64,000 nt of DNA from an uncultured Prevotella sp. (GTDB lineage: Bacteria; Bacteroidota; Bacteroidia; Bacteroidales; Bacteroidaceae). Under the pieces are notes generated by a model, which saw only the letters and a program-made list of their open reading frames with translations, had not been told where the DNA came from and searched no databases. Positions 26,127 through 35,388 of the stretch are shown here, in pieces (the stretch's first letter is position 1; each line of letters opens with the position of its first letter). A program made the position numbers and the translations under genes. The DNA lies in NCBI GenBank assembly GCA_900550035.1, contig URQS01000010.1, forward strand, positions 6,693 through 70,692. The letters run 5' to 3'.

Positions 26127-28025
26127 ATGAACAACATATCTGAACTTTTGGACCAAATCAGCAGTCCCGACGATTTGCGACGTCTCAGTGTGGCCCAGTT
26201 GCCCGAACTTTGCGCCGAATTGCGTCGTGACATTGTCGACGAGTTGTCGGTCAATCCTGGACACCTTGCTTCGTCGCTCGGCGTTGTCGAGCTGACGGTG
26301 GCTTTGCATTACGTGTTCAGCACACCGTACGACCGCATTGTGTGGGATGTCGGCCACCAGGCTTATGGTCATAAGATACTAACTGGTCGTAAAGACACGT
26401 TCTGCACCAACCGCAAACTTAACGGCATACGCCCATTCCCGACTCCGATGGAGAGCGAGTACGACACATTCACGTGTGGACACGCATCCAACTCCATTTC
26501 GGCAGCGCTCGGTATGGCTGTGGCTGCCCGTAAGACCGGTCACGACGACCGCCATGTGGTGGCAGTAATAGGCGATGGTGCCATGTCGGGTGGACTCGCT
26601 TTCGAGGGACTCAACAACGTGTCGTCGTCGCCCAACGACCTGCTTATCGTGCTCAACGACAACGATATGAGCATCGACCGTGCTGTTGGTGGTATGGAGA
26701 AGTATCTTCTTAATCTCGACACCAACGCCACGTACAACCGCTTGCGCGACAAGGCGTCGAAGTGGTTGCACTCCATGGGCTACCTCAACGACGACCGTCG
26801 AAAGGGCATCATACGCCTTAACAACGCCCTGAAGTCGGCGCTCTCACATCAGCATAATATCTTTGAGGGTATGAACATACGCTACTTCGGACCGTTCGAT
26901 GGCAATGATGTGAGCGAGACCGTGCGCATACTCGAACAGTTGAAGAATATGCGTGGTCCGAAACTGCTCCACCTTCACACCGTAAAGGGCAAGGGCTATG
27001 AACCCGCCGAGCGCGAGGCTACTGTATGGCACGCTCCCGGCAAGTTCGACCCCGAGACAGGTGAGCGCATTCCCGACACTGCCGACCCATATCCATTGAA
27101 GTATCAGGAGGTGTTCGGACGTACACTGCTGGAATTGGCAGAGACCAATCCCAACATAGTTGGTGTCACGCCAGCCATGCCTACGGGGTGTTCGATGGAC
27201 ATAATGATGCATGCTATGCCCGACCGTGTGTTTGACGTAGGCATAGCCGAAGGACACGCCGCCACGTTTGCAGCGGGTATGGCAAAGGACGGATTGATGC
27301 CTTTCTGCAACATATACAGTGCCTTCGCCCAGCGTGCTTACGACAACATCATACACGATGCCGCCATACTCAACCTTCCGGTGGTGTTCTGTCTCGACCG
27401 TGCCGGACTTGTAGGCGAGGACGGACCTACGCATCATGGAGTGTTCGACATAGCCGCCCTGCGTCCGGTGCCCAACCTCACGTTGTGCTCGCCGATGGAC
27501 GAGTGCGAGCTGCGCCGAATGATGTATACGGCACAGTTGCCCAGTATGGGCACGGTGGTGATACGCTATCCGCGTGGCAAGGGAGTGAAGCGCGACGACT
27601 GGCATTGCGAGCTGGAAGCCATACCAGTAGGCAAGGCACGTCAGGTGAGCGATGGCGGCGACGTAGCTGTGCTGAGTTACGGTCCGTTGGGCAACGATGT
27701 ACAGACCGTCATAAGCCAGTTGCGCGAAGAAGGCAATTCAGTCAGCGTGGCACACTACGACATGCGTTTCTGCAAACCGCTTGATACAGAAGTGCTTGAA
27801 AGCGTTTCGCAGCGATTCAGCCGTATCGTTACCGTTGAAGACGGACAGCTTGCAGGCGGATTCGGTTCGGCTGTGCTCGAATGGTTGAGCGACAATGGCA
27901 AGACCACGACAGTGCGCCGTGTAGGACTGCCCGACCGCTTCATCGAACACGGCACAGTAAGCGAATTGCGACATATCGCCGGCACCGACATTGAGTCGAT
28001 AAAGCGAGCGATCATCAACAACTAA
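26127..28025 (+). CDS. dxs: 1-deoxy-D-xylulose-5-phosphate synthase
   Basis: 632 residues, the usual length. It joins pyruvate and glyceraldehyde 3-phosphate using thiamine diphosphate, the first step of the MEP isoprenoid pathway. Visible motifs: VWDVGHQAYGHKILTGR, GHASNSISAALGMA, the GDGAMSGG thiamine-diphosphate site with the conserved Asn in LNDNDMSID, and DRAGLVGEDGPTHHG in the transketolase pyrimidine domain. The C-terminal transketolase domain ends at about residue 610. The gene is followed after 23 bases by trkA on the same strand. Confidence 0.97.
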   Translation: MNNISELLDQISSPDDLRRLSVAQLPELCAELRRDIVDELSVNPGHLASSLGVVELTVALHYVFSTPYDRIVWDVGHQAYGHKILTGRKDTFCTNRKLNGIRPFPTPMESEYDTFTCGHASNSISAALGMAVAARKTGHDDRHVVAVIGDGAMSGGLAFEGLNNVSSSPNDLLIVLNDNDMSIDRAVGGMEKYLLNLDTNATYNRLRDKASKWLHSMGYLNDDRRKGIIRLNNALKSALSHQHNIFEGMNIRYFGPFDGNDVSETVRILEQLKNMRGPKLLHLHTVKGKGYEPAEREATVWHAPGKFDPETGERIPDTADPYPLKYQEVFGRTLLELAETNPNIVGVTPAMPTGCSMDIMMHAMPDRVFDVGIAEGHAATFAAGMAKDGLMPFCNIYSAFAQRAYDNIIHDAAILNLPVVFCLDRAGLVGEDGPTHHGVFDIAALRPVPNLTLCSPMDECELRRMMYTAQLPSMGTVVIRYPRGKGVKRDDWHCELEAIPVGKARQVSDGGDVAVLSYGPLGNDVQTVISQLREEGNSVSVAHYDMRFCKPLDTEVLESVSQRFSRIVTVEDGQLAGGFGSAVLEWLSDNGKTTTVRRVGLPDRFIEHGTVSELRHIAGTDIESIKRAIINN

Positions 28026-28048
28026 ATATATCACCCCAACAATTCATT

Positions 28049-29392
28049 ATGAAGATCATTATAGCCGGCGCATACGCCATCGGTACGCATCTTGCGCGTC
28101 TGCTCTCGCGCGACCATGACGACATTGTGGTCATGGACAGCGATGAAGAGCGACTCTCGCATATAGGCTCAGATGTAGACATCCTCACAATGGAGGCATC
28201 GTCTACAAGTGTCAAGGCACTTAAAAAGGCAGGAGCCGAAAATGCCGATTTGTTTATCGCCGTAACGCCCGACGAAAGCCAGAACATGGCATCGTGCGTG
28301 CTTGCCAAGGCTCTTGGCACAAGAAAGACTGTGGCAAAGATTGATAACTCTGAATATATCGAACCCGAACTAAAGGAGTTCTTTGCCGGATTGGGCGTTA
28401 GCTCAATCATCTATCCGGAGATGCTTGCAGCCATTGACATCAACAACGGACTCAAGATGTCGTGGGTGCGCCAGCGTTGGGACGTTCATGGTGGAGCACT
28501 CGTCATGCTTGGCGTCAAGTTGCGCGAGTCGTGCACCATTCTCGACCGCCCCATGCGCGACATTTGCGGACCGGAAGACCCGTATCACATCGTAGCCATC
28601 AAGCGCCAGGGCGAAACCATCATCCCTGGAGGTAACGATTGTCTGCAGAAGTACGACATGGCTTACTTCATGACAACCCGCCAGTTCATTCCATACATAC
28701 GCAAAATCGTCGGCAAGGAACATTATGTCGATGTGAAGAACGTGATGATAATGGGTGGTGGAGCTACGGCTGTACGCACAGTGAAGACCATGCCGAGCTA
28801 TATGGACGTGAAGATTATCGAGGCTGACGAGCAGCGCTGCGAGCGTCTTAACTCTATACTTGAAAACGACAAGGCTCTTGTCATCAACGGCGACGGACGC
28901 GACCTCTCGCTTCTTATCGAAGAGGGCATAAAGAATACGCAGGCTTTCGTGGCGCTGACGGGCAATGCCGAGACCAATATCCTCGCTTGTCTTACAGCCA
29001 AGCGAATGGGAGTGCGCAAGACGGTGGCAATGGTCGAGAACATCGACTACGTAAGCATGGCTGAGAGTCTGGACATCGGCACCATCATCAACAAGAAGTC
29101 GATAGCCGCCAGCCACATCTATCAGATGATGCTCGATGCCAACGTTCACAACGTGCGCTTCCTCATGACAGCCAATGCCGATGTCGCAGAGTTCATTCCG
29201 TCGGAAGGTTCGAAGGTTACACAAAAGCCCGTTAAGGACCTCGGACTGCCTAAGGGTATGACCATAGGTGGACTCGTGCGCGACGGTCAGGGACTGCTTG
29301 TGTCGGGTAACACATTGATTCACCCGGGCGATTCGGTTATGGTGTTCTGCCATAACGTCAACATGAAGAAGATTGAAAAGTTCTTCCTATGA
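28049..29392 (+). CDS. trkA: Trk potassium uptake protein TrkA
   Basis: 447 residues forming two RCK units. Each has an NAD-binding Rossmann half (IIIAGAYAIGTHLARLL at the N-terminus, VMIMGGGATAVRTV at about 233) and a TrkA-C half. It is the cytoplasmic gating subunit of the Trk channel. The first glycine motif is GAYAIG rather than the usual GxGxxG, a mild departure seen in this group. The stop overlaps the trkH start by four bases (ATGA), consistent with a coupled pair. Confidence 0.93.
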   Translation: MKIIIAGAYAIGTHLARLLSRDHDDIVVMDSDEERLSHIGSDVDILTMEASSTSVKALKKAGAENADLFIAVTPDESQNMASCVLAKALGTRKTVAKIDNSEYIEPELKEFFAGLGVSSIIYPEMLAAIDINNGLKMSWVRQRWDVHGGALVMLGVKLRESCTILDRPMRDICGPEDPYHIVAIKRQGETIIPGGNDCLQKYDMAYFMTTRQFIPYIRKIVGKEHYVDVKNVMIMGGGATAVRTVKTMPSYMDVKIIEADEQRCERLNSILENDKALVINGDGRDLSLLIEEGIKNTQAFVALTGNAETNILACLTAKRMGVRKTVAMVENIDYVSMAESLDIGTIINKKSIAASHIYQMMLDANVHNVRFLMTANADVAEFIPSEGSKVTQKPVKDLGLPKGMTIGGLVRDGQGLLVSGNTLIHPGDSVMVFCHNVNMKKIEKFFL

Positions 29393-30840
29393 TAAATCTA
29401 AAGCTTATATATAAGATTATAGGGTCGTTGCTCTTCATCGAGGCTATGATGCTGTTGTTGTGTCTTGGCGTTTCGGTGTATTATCACGAGGACGACCTTA
29501 TGGCGTTTGCATTGTCTGTGGCAATATCGGCGGGCACCGGACTGGTGCTACGATTGATAGCCCGCAATTGCGACAACACCCTCTCTCGACGCGATGCCTA
29601 TCTTGTGGTGACGCTAACGTGGACGGTATTCTCGCTGTTCGGAACGCTTCCGTTCCTCTTAGGCGGCTATCTGCATTCTTTCACCGACGCTTTCTTCGAG
29701 ACGATGTCGGGATTTACCACTACCGGAGCTACCATAATAGACGATGTAGACGTCCTGCCGCACGGCATTTTGTTTTGGCGTTCGTTCACGCAGTGGCTTG
29801 GCGGTCTGGGAATAGTATTCTTTACGATAGCCCTTTTGCCCTCGCTTGTGGGCGGTAGCGTCAAGGTTTTTGCCGCAGAGGCCACCGGACCTATCAAGAC
29901 CAAGCTGCATCCGCGCCTCAGTACCAACGCCAAGTGGATATGGGTGGTATACATCTGTATCACCGTGTTGTGCATTTTGGCTATGTGGTGTGCCGGTATG
30001 GACTTATTCAGTAGCGTCAACTACAGTTTCACAACGGCTGCCACGGGTGGATTTGCCACCCATAACGACTACAGTTATCTCACTCCTGTAGTGCAATACA
30101 TTGTCATCTTCTTCTGTTTTGTATCGGGCATCAACTTCACGATGCTCTATATTTCCGTGTCGCAACGCAAGCCCAGCACGCTTCTGAAGAGTGCTGAGTG
30201 CCGATTCTATTTGTTTGTGGTGCTTGCTTTCGCTGGCTTTATAGCGTTTGAGTTGATGTGGAAGAACGGTTATGAGTTTGAACCGGCAGTTCGAAGTGCC
30301 TTGTTCCAGGTGGTGTCGTTCATCACCACAACGGGTTTGCTTTCCGACGACCCTGCCGTATGGCCCCACGTTACATGGGTGGTATTGGCTGTTTGTATGT
30401 TCTTCGGAGCGTGTTCGGGTTCTACGAGCGGTGGATTCAAGTGCATACGCTGCGTCATGCTGTTGAAGATCATTAAGAACGAGTTCCGTCAGATGCTGCA
30501 TCCCAATGCCGTGTTGCCCATGCGTGTCGACGGCACCAACGTTCCTTCGTCGAAGCGTGTGACGCTGCTCGCTTTCCTTTCGACTTATCTCATTCTGTGC
30601 CTGTTCTGCTCGTTCTCGATGATAGCGATGGGTATAGACAACACCAATGCCATAACCATCACGCTAAGTGCGTTGGGCAACGTTGGCCCGACGCTCGGAA
30701 CGGAGATTGGTCCTACTATGTCGTGGAGCGAACTGCCTATTGCTGCCAAGTGGATATGCTCGGTGCTGATGCTCATCGGACGTCTTGAGATATTCAGTGT
30801 GCTCGTAATATTCACACCGCAGTTTTGGAAAGAGAACTAA
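29389..30840 (+). CDS. trkH: TrkH-family potassium uptake channel
   Basis: 483 residues, almost entirely membrane helices with four pore loops. Selectivity-type segments are visible: SGFTTTGATII, NYSFTTAATGGFATHNDY, SFITTTGLLSDD and SALGNVGPTLG. It imports K+ with the TrkA subunit encoded just upstream. Length fits the family. The gene ends at a repeat element, with no strong terminator seen immediately after it. Confidence 0.95.
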   Translation: MINLKLIYKIIGSLLFIEAMMLLLCLGVSVYYHEDDLMAFALSVAISAGTGLVLRLIARNCDNTLSRRDAYLVVTLTWTVFSLFGTLPFLLGGYLHSFTDAFFETMSGFTTTGATIIDDVDVLPHGILFWRSFTQWLGGLGIVFFTIALLPSLVGGSVKVFAAEATGPIKTKLHPRLSTNAKWIWVVYICITVLCILAMWCAGMDLFSSVNYSFTTAATGGFATHNDYSYLTPVVQYIVIFFCFVSGINFTMLYISVSQRKPSTLLKSAECRFYLFVVLAFAGFIAFELMWKNGYEFEPAVRSALFQVVSFITTTGLLSDDPAVWPHVTWVVLAVCMFFGACSGSTSGGFKCIRCVMLLKIIKNEFRQMLHPNAVLPMRVDGTNVPSSKRVTLLAFLSTYLILCLFCSFSMIAMGIDNTNAITITLSALGNVGPTLGTEIGPTMSWSELPIAAKWICSVLMLIGRLEIFSVLVIFTPQFWKEN

Positions 30841-30844
30841 CCAT

Positions 30845-30985
30845 ACGGAATTAGGAGTTAGGAATTAGGAGTTAGGAATTTTGAATTGTTCTCGGCTGAC
30901 GCCTGCGATTTTGAATTTTGAATTAGGAATTTTGAATTGTTCTCGGCTGCCGCCTGCGATTTTGAATTTTAGAATTTTGAATTAT
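30845..30985 (+). repeat. Period-7 intergenic repeat element (trkH/manA gap)
   Basis: GAATTAG/GAGTTAG units and then GAATTTT units surround two copies of TTCTCGGCTG-C-CCTGCGATTTTGAATTT-like core separated by about 60 bases. Same family as the elements at 23929, 48565 and 54414. Bases 30986-31008 lead into manA. Confidence 0.8.
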
Positions 30986-31008
30986 AACATTTACTAAATA
31001 CAACAATT

Positions 31009-31971
31009 ATGGAACCAATGAAGTTTAACGCGCTGCTCAAGTCGACGATTTGGGGTGGCGAGAAGATTATCCCTTTCAAGCATCTTGATGTACAGCAGGA
31101 GAATGTAGGCGAAAGCTGGGAAATTTCTGGAGTGCCCGGCAATGAAACTGTAGTAGCCAATGGCGAGTTTGCTGGCAAGAAGCTCAACGAGGTTGTTGCC
31201 GAACTGAAGGAGAAACTCGTGGGTAAGGAGAACTACGAGCGCTTCGGCAATGAGTTCCCGCTGCTCATCAAGTTTATCGATGCACGTCAGGACCTCTCTA
31301 TTCAGGTTCATCCTACCGACGAGATTGCCAAGCGTCAGGGTAAGGAGCGTGGCAAGACCGAGATGTGGTATCTGCTCGACTCTGACAAGGACGCTACATT
31401 GCTGTGCGGTCTGAAGCAGCAGATCACACCTACACAGTATGCCGAGATGGTTGCCAACGACACCATTTGCGATGCCATTGCACGCTATGACGTGAAGGAG
31501 GGCGACTGCTTCTTCCTCCCTGCCGGACGTATTCACGCCATCGGAACCGGCTGTTTCCTCGCCGAGATACAGCAGACCAGCGACGTGACATATCGCATTT
31601 ACGACTTCAAGCGCAAGGATAAGGACGGCAACTATCGTGAGTTGCACACCAAGCAGGCTGCCGAGTGTATCAACTATAATGTTGAGAGCAATTATCGCAC
31701 CGAATATACTCCGCAGAAGAACCAGGGAGTGAGCCTCGTTCAGTGTCCTTACTTCAACACTGCTGTCTACGATCTCGACGAGCCGATGACGCTCGACTAC
31801 TCTGAACTCGACAGCTTCGTTATCCTCATCGGCCTTAAGGGCGAGGCTACTATCACCGACAACGAGGGCAATACCGTCACTCTGAGCGCCGGCGAGAGCA
31901 TGCTTGTGCCTGCCACAACAGAGACTCTGAAGATTGAGGGAACGCTGAAGTTCCTTGAGACTTACGTGTAA
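31009..31971 (+). CDS. manA: Mannose-6-phosphate isomerase, type I
   Basis: 320 residues, the short class-I form found in Bacteroidetes and Firmicutes. It interconverts mannose 6-phosphate and fructose 6-phosphate. The metal-binding cupin residues are in LSIQVHPTDEIA and KTEMWYLLD, and FFLPAGRIHAIGTG carries the conserved Arg-x-His segment. A second ATG in the same frame four codons down is a possible alternative start. It is followed by a symmetrical hairpin terminator. Confidence 0.94.
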   Translation: MEPMKFNALLKSTIWGGEKIIPFKHLDVQQENVGESWEISGVPGNETVVANGEFAGKKLNEVVAELKEKLVGKENYERFGNEFPLLIKFIDARQDLSIQVHPTDEIAKRQGKERGKTEMWYLLDSDKDATLLCGLKQQITPTQYAEMVANDTICDAIARYDVKEGDCFFLPAGRIHAIGTGCFLAEIQQTSDVTYRIYDFKRKDKDGNYRELHTKQAAECINYNVESNYRTEYTPQKNQGVSLVQCPYFNTAVYDLDEPMTLDYSELDSFVILIGLKGEATITDNEGNTVTLSAGESMLVPATTETLKIEGTLKFLETYV

Positions 31972-31985
31972 GACATTAGATAATC

Positions 31986-32031
31986 AAAGCCTCTCCCTAT
32001 CATACATATGTTGTATGAAGGAAGAGGCTTT
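31986..32031. terminator. Bidirectional hairpin after manA
   Basis: AAAGCCTCT (31986-31994) pairs with AGAGGCTTT (32023-32031), with further inner pairing CCT/AGG and CATAC/GTATG. A-rich and T-rich ends suit termination on the plus strand. Confidence 0.8.
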
Positions 32032-32085
32032 GTAAAGCTTAATGGTGTGTTCGTATTTTGTTAATGGGATATATAGATATAAACT

Positions 32086-32982
32086 ATGTGCAACATAATC
32101 AAACAAAAAGATGGATTCAAAGGAGAACGGGCATTGGTTCTTCCTACGTCAATTGTAAAATCTTTAGAAACTGACGTGGTGGCATCTATCCTATATATCA
32201 CAGATATCGGATATTATCCCAAGGCATTGCATCATTTTCGTGAACGTACAACACCAATAGACCAGTATGTTTTTATCTATTGTATTGAAGGTGAAGGATG
32301 GTATCGCTTGCGTGATCATGAGTATAAGATAGCGTCCGGACAATATTTTATTATACCTTCAGGAGAAGTACATGCTTATGGCTCCAATGATGAGAATCCA
32401 TGGACAATTTATTGGATTCACTTTAAGGGTAAACTTGCTTCAGAATTTGTCAGTCAAGCTGTTGCTCCAACCGAGCTCCGTCCAAGTGTACATTCCCGTA
32501 TCAGTAATAGAATAGACCTCTTTGAAGAAATTTTCCATACATTGGAAATGGGCTACAGCCGTGAAAACCTGCTTTATTCATGTTCTATATTTTATCATTA
32601 CTTAGGAACGTTGCGTTATTTGCAACAATATCGAGACGTAGCATTGGGACACAAAGTAAGGACAAACATCATTGTGGCAGCTATTCATTTTATGAAAGAG
32701 AATATTGAGAAGAAATTGACCTTAGCTGAAATCGCCCGGCATGTTGGTTATTCGCCTTCTTATTTTTCGGTGTTGTTCAGTCAACGAACTGGTTATTCTC
32801 CGCTCTCCTATTTTAATTATCTAAAGATACAGAGTGCATGCCAATTGCTTGACTTTACGGATATGAGGATAAATCAGATATGTTACAAGATAGGTATCGA
32901 CGATAGTTACTATTTCTCCCGCCTGTTCCATAAAATTATGGGAATGTCACCTATGAAGTACAAGAAAATGAAGAAAGGATGA
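32086..32982 (+). CDS. AraC-family transcriptional regulator (glycan locus)
   Basis: 298 residues. The N-terminal half is an AraC cupin ligand-binding domain (YVFIYCIEGEGWYRLRDHEYKI, FIIPSGEVHAYG). The C-terminal ~100 residues are two helix-turn-helix units: LTLAEIARHVGYSPSYFSVLFSQ and RINQICYKIGIDDSYYFSRLFHK, ending with the GMSPMKYKK tail. It probably senses a sugar and activates transcription. It converges on the GH2-GH95 operon, and the shared upstream block of the GH2 and GH35 genes is a candidate binding site. The link is inferred from proximity. Confidence 0.85.
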   Translation: MCNIIKQKDGFKGERALVLPTSIVKSLETDVVASILYITDIGYYPKALHHFRERTTPIDQYVFIYCIEGEGWYRLRDHEYKIASGQYFIIPSGEVHAYGSNDENPWTIYWIHFKGKLASEFVSQAVAPTELRPSVHSRISNRIDLFEEIFHTLEMGYSRENLLYSCSIFYHYLGTLRYLQQYRDVALGHKVRTNIIVAAIHFMKENIEKKLTLAEIARHVGYSPSYFSVLFSQRTGYSPLSYFNYLKIQSACQLLDFTDMRINQICYKIGIDDSYYFSRLFHKIMGMSPMKYKKMKKG

Positions 32983-33042
32983 GGATAGGCCATGTCTTAA
33001 TATAAAGGGCAATGCAAAATCAATATACCACCCATAAAAAGC

Positions 33043-33073
33043 AACAGACAGATTCAGATGAACCTGTCTGTTT
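33043..33073. terminator. Bidirectional terminator between AraC and GH95 genes
   Basis: AACAGACAG (33043-33051) pairs with CTGTCTGTT (33064-33072) between the two convergent genes, with an extra TTC/GAA pair inside the loop. Confidence 0.7.
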
Positions 33074-33080
33074 GGAAAAC

Positions 33081-35377
33081 TTATTTTATCCGAATAGCTT
33101 CCCCTTTTTTAGTGTGAATCGTTAATATGTTGTCTTTGCGTGTTACTTCACCGTCATTGCCTTCTATCGATACCTCTCTATTTAGCATAGAGGTTGGTAA
33201 TGCAATTCGGCAAATACCTCCTTGTTCGGGATAAATATTAATAAGCTTTACTCTGCCGTCTTTTTTTTCTGCCGACACCAGAAATGCTCCCATAGCACGC
33301 AAATCCTTAAAGGATACATCCTTCCATGAGGATGGAATAGCGGGGAATATCCGAATAATACCAGTATGGCTTTGCATGAGCATCTCCTGTATTCCAGAAG
33401 CAAACGCAAAATTCCCTTCAAGCGTGAACGGTCGGTACTGAAATTGTGACTTTCCGCTTTTACTTTGGTCGCCGTTGGCGTGGAAGGTGTTTGGCAGGCA
33501 GAAGCATTCGGCGAATGTTTTAAGTGTCTTGGCTGCTCCTTCGCCGTCAAAAGCACGAGCTTGCATATTTCCAAGCCAGCTGTAGCTATAGCCACACCAG
33601 TAATCAGGTCCCACGTCTTGCAAGCGTTTGATGGTTGCATTGATAATCTTTTGTGATGCTTTGCCCTGACTGTAGTCTATCAGACCTAACGGATAGATTG
33701 ACATAGCGTGTGAAAAGTGACGGTGTGAATTCTTATAAGGGAATCCCTTGGCTATATTCAGCGAACCGTCTTTGTCAACATCCAATTGTGGCAACTCCTT
33801 GCCTATATTAGTCCAATGGGCTGCCTCATCGTCCAATTGCAAAGCTGTAGCCATTTCGGTGGCAGCCTTGAATGCGAACTTCATCAATGAAATGTCATAG
33901 TTGGTCATATCTTTGAACCATGCCTGTATAGTGTTGTCGAACATTTCCGGACTAGAACTAAGTGGTAGACGGCGAATGCCATGTTTGTCTACATACGACA
34001 GCTGCTCAAGGAAAGTTGCTACATCTTTTGTAAATGGATAAGCCCGTTCTTTCAAGAAGGCTGAATCTGCAGAGTATTTCCATTGCAGGTAGAAGTGTTG
34101 TGACAACCATGCACTGACGGTAGGAGACATAGAATATTGAATCCATCCTCCCATTGGTTCGCCAGTCAATGTACATACGCCAGGAACATTTATACCATCA
34201 CATTCGTAGAACTGCTTCGTGTATTTCTTGTAGACATCACGTTGTTTCCAGAGCGTATTCAGATAGCCCATTCCTTCTTTCAGATGATTACCGATATAAG
34301 TGGGCCAATAGCTCAACTGTGTATTCAGGTCATGGTGATAATCGCCTTTCCAAGGTGGAAGATTTCCATTGTCGGCAGTCCATACAGCTTGTAGGAAATG
34401 GGTGACGAGTTCTCACGCGTTGCAGAACCGTACTTGTACATATCATTGTCGTACTGGCGCTGCAATACGGAATCAGGTATGGAAACGGATGAGGCTTCCC
34501 AATATGTGTTCCAATAATTCATATGATTTTTATAGTCTAAGGCGAGACCTCTTTCCATTGCTTCTCGGGTCTTGTCTGATGCCTTATACTGCGACATAGA
34601 GGACGATATGCTCCACACGCCATACATATTCTTGCCTATTTGTTTCCAACGTACATTAACATCGTAATAGTATCCGTTCCAACCAGGTTGGTGATACGTG
34701 ATTTCATGCTCGTCGGTTAGCACCAATCCTTGCTCGTATCCCAAAGAGCGCAGACTTAATCCTACTACCGGCCCATCATTTTCTATTTTACCAGGCTTAT
34801 TATAAGTAGGAACTATTAGAGTTGGCTGTATTGTTTCGGGTAGGTTCTCAAATACAAACCAACCTACAGGCTCAGTGGCGTGAACAAACGTCTTCAATGT
34901 GCAGCCATTATCCCAGCGGGTCTCGCTTGTTGCATTGTTCAGATACAAATGAACACGACTTGGGGTCCCAAGTTTCTCCATACTGAACTCAATTGCCGCT
35001 CCAGGGATTTTCGATGGTGCAGGACGTTGGTCATAAGGCCAGTCGTATTTCTTCTGTACTGGTAGGTAATCACCCTTCTGTACCTGTTCATATACCCAAG
35101 AGAATCGATTGTTAGGTCCGGATATGCTGTCTGTAGGTCGAAGATCCCAAAGATCTGTACAATCCAGTGAAAGACGCAGAGCAGAGTCGCGTTGCCATAC
35201 CAATGTTCCTATGGTGGCATTACCTAATGGTATGCCCTCATCCCAGCTTTTAGCCAATTGCTCAAACTGCAGGTCGCTTGGGGATGGGTTTAGGGCCCAG
35301 TCATTGTTTGTATATTTACTACAAGCTGTACATGACAGCAAGACTGTGAGCATAGATAATAATGTTCGTATATTCAT
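33081..35377 (-). pseudogene. GH95-family glycosidase (alpha-L-fucosidase-like), single frameshift
   Basis: Two minus-strand frames, 35377-34325 and 34316-33081, are one gene. The first holds a lipoprotein signal (LLSCTAC), the N-terminal GH95 beta-sandwich and ends prematurely. At 34394-34395 a run of two G (CC on the coding strand) needs one more base. Adding it gives SPISLQAVWTADNGNLPPWKGDYHHDLNTQ continuing in frame into SYWPTYIGNHL of the second part, for a total of about 765 residues. Family motifs present: SSSPEMFDN (the SPE segment expected to hold the catalytic acid) and the SHRHFSHAMSIYP segment. The usual N-x-N-x2-M-N-Y-W reads D-L-N-T-Q-L-S-Y-W, so substrate specificity may differ. 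Real decay, phase variation or a sequencing error are all possible. Confidence 0.85.
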
Positions 35378-35388
35378 ATTGCTTCGCT

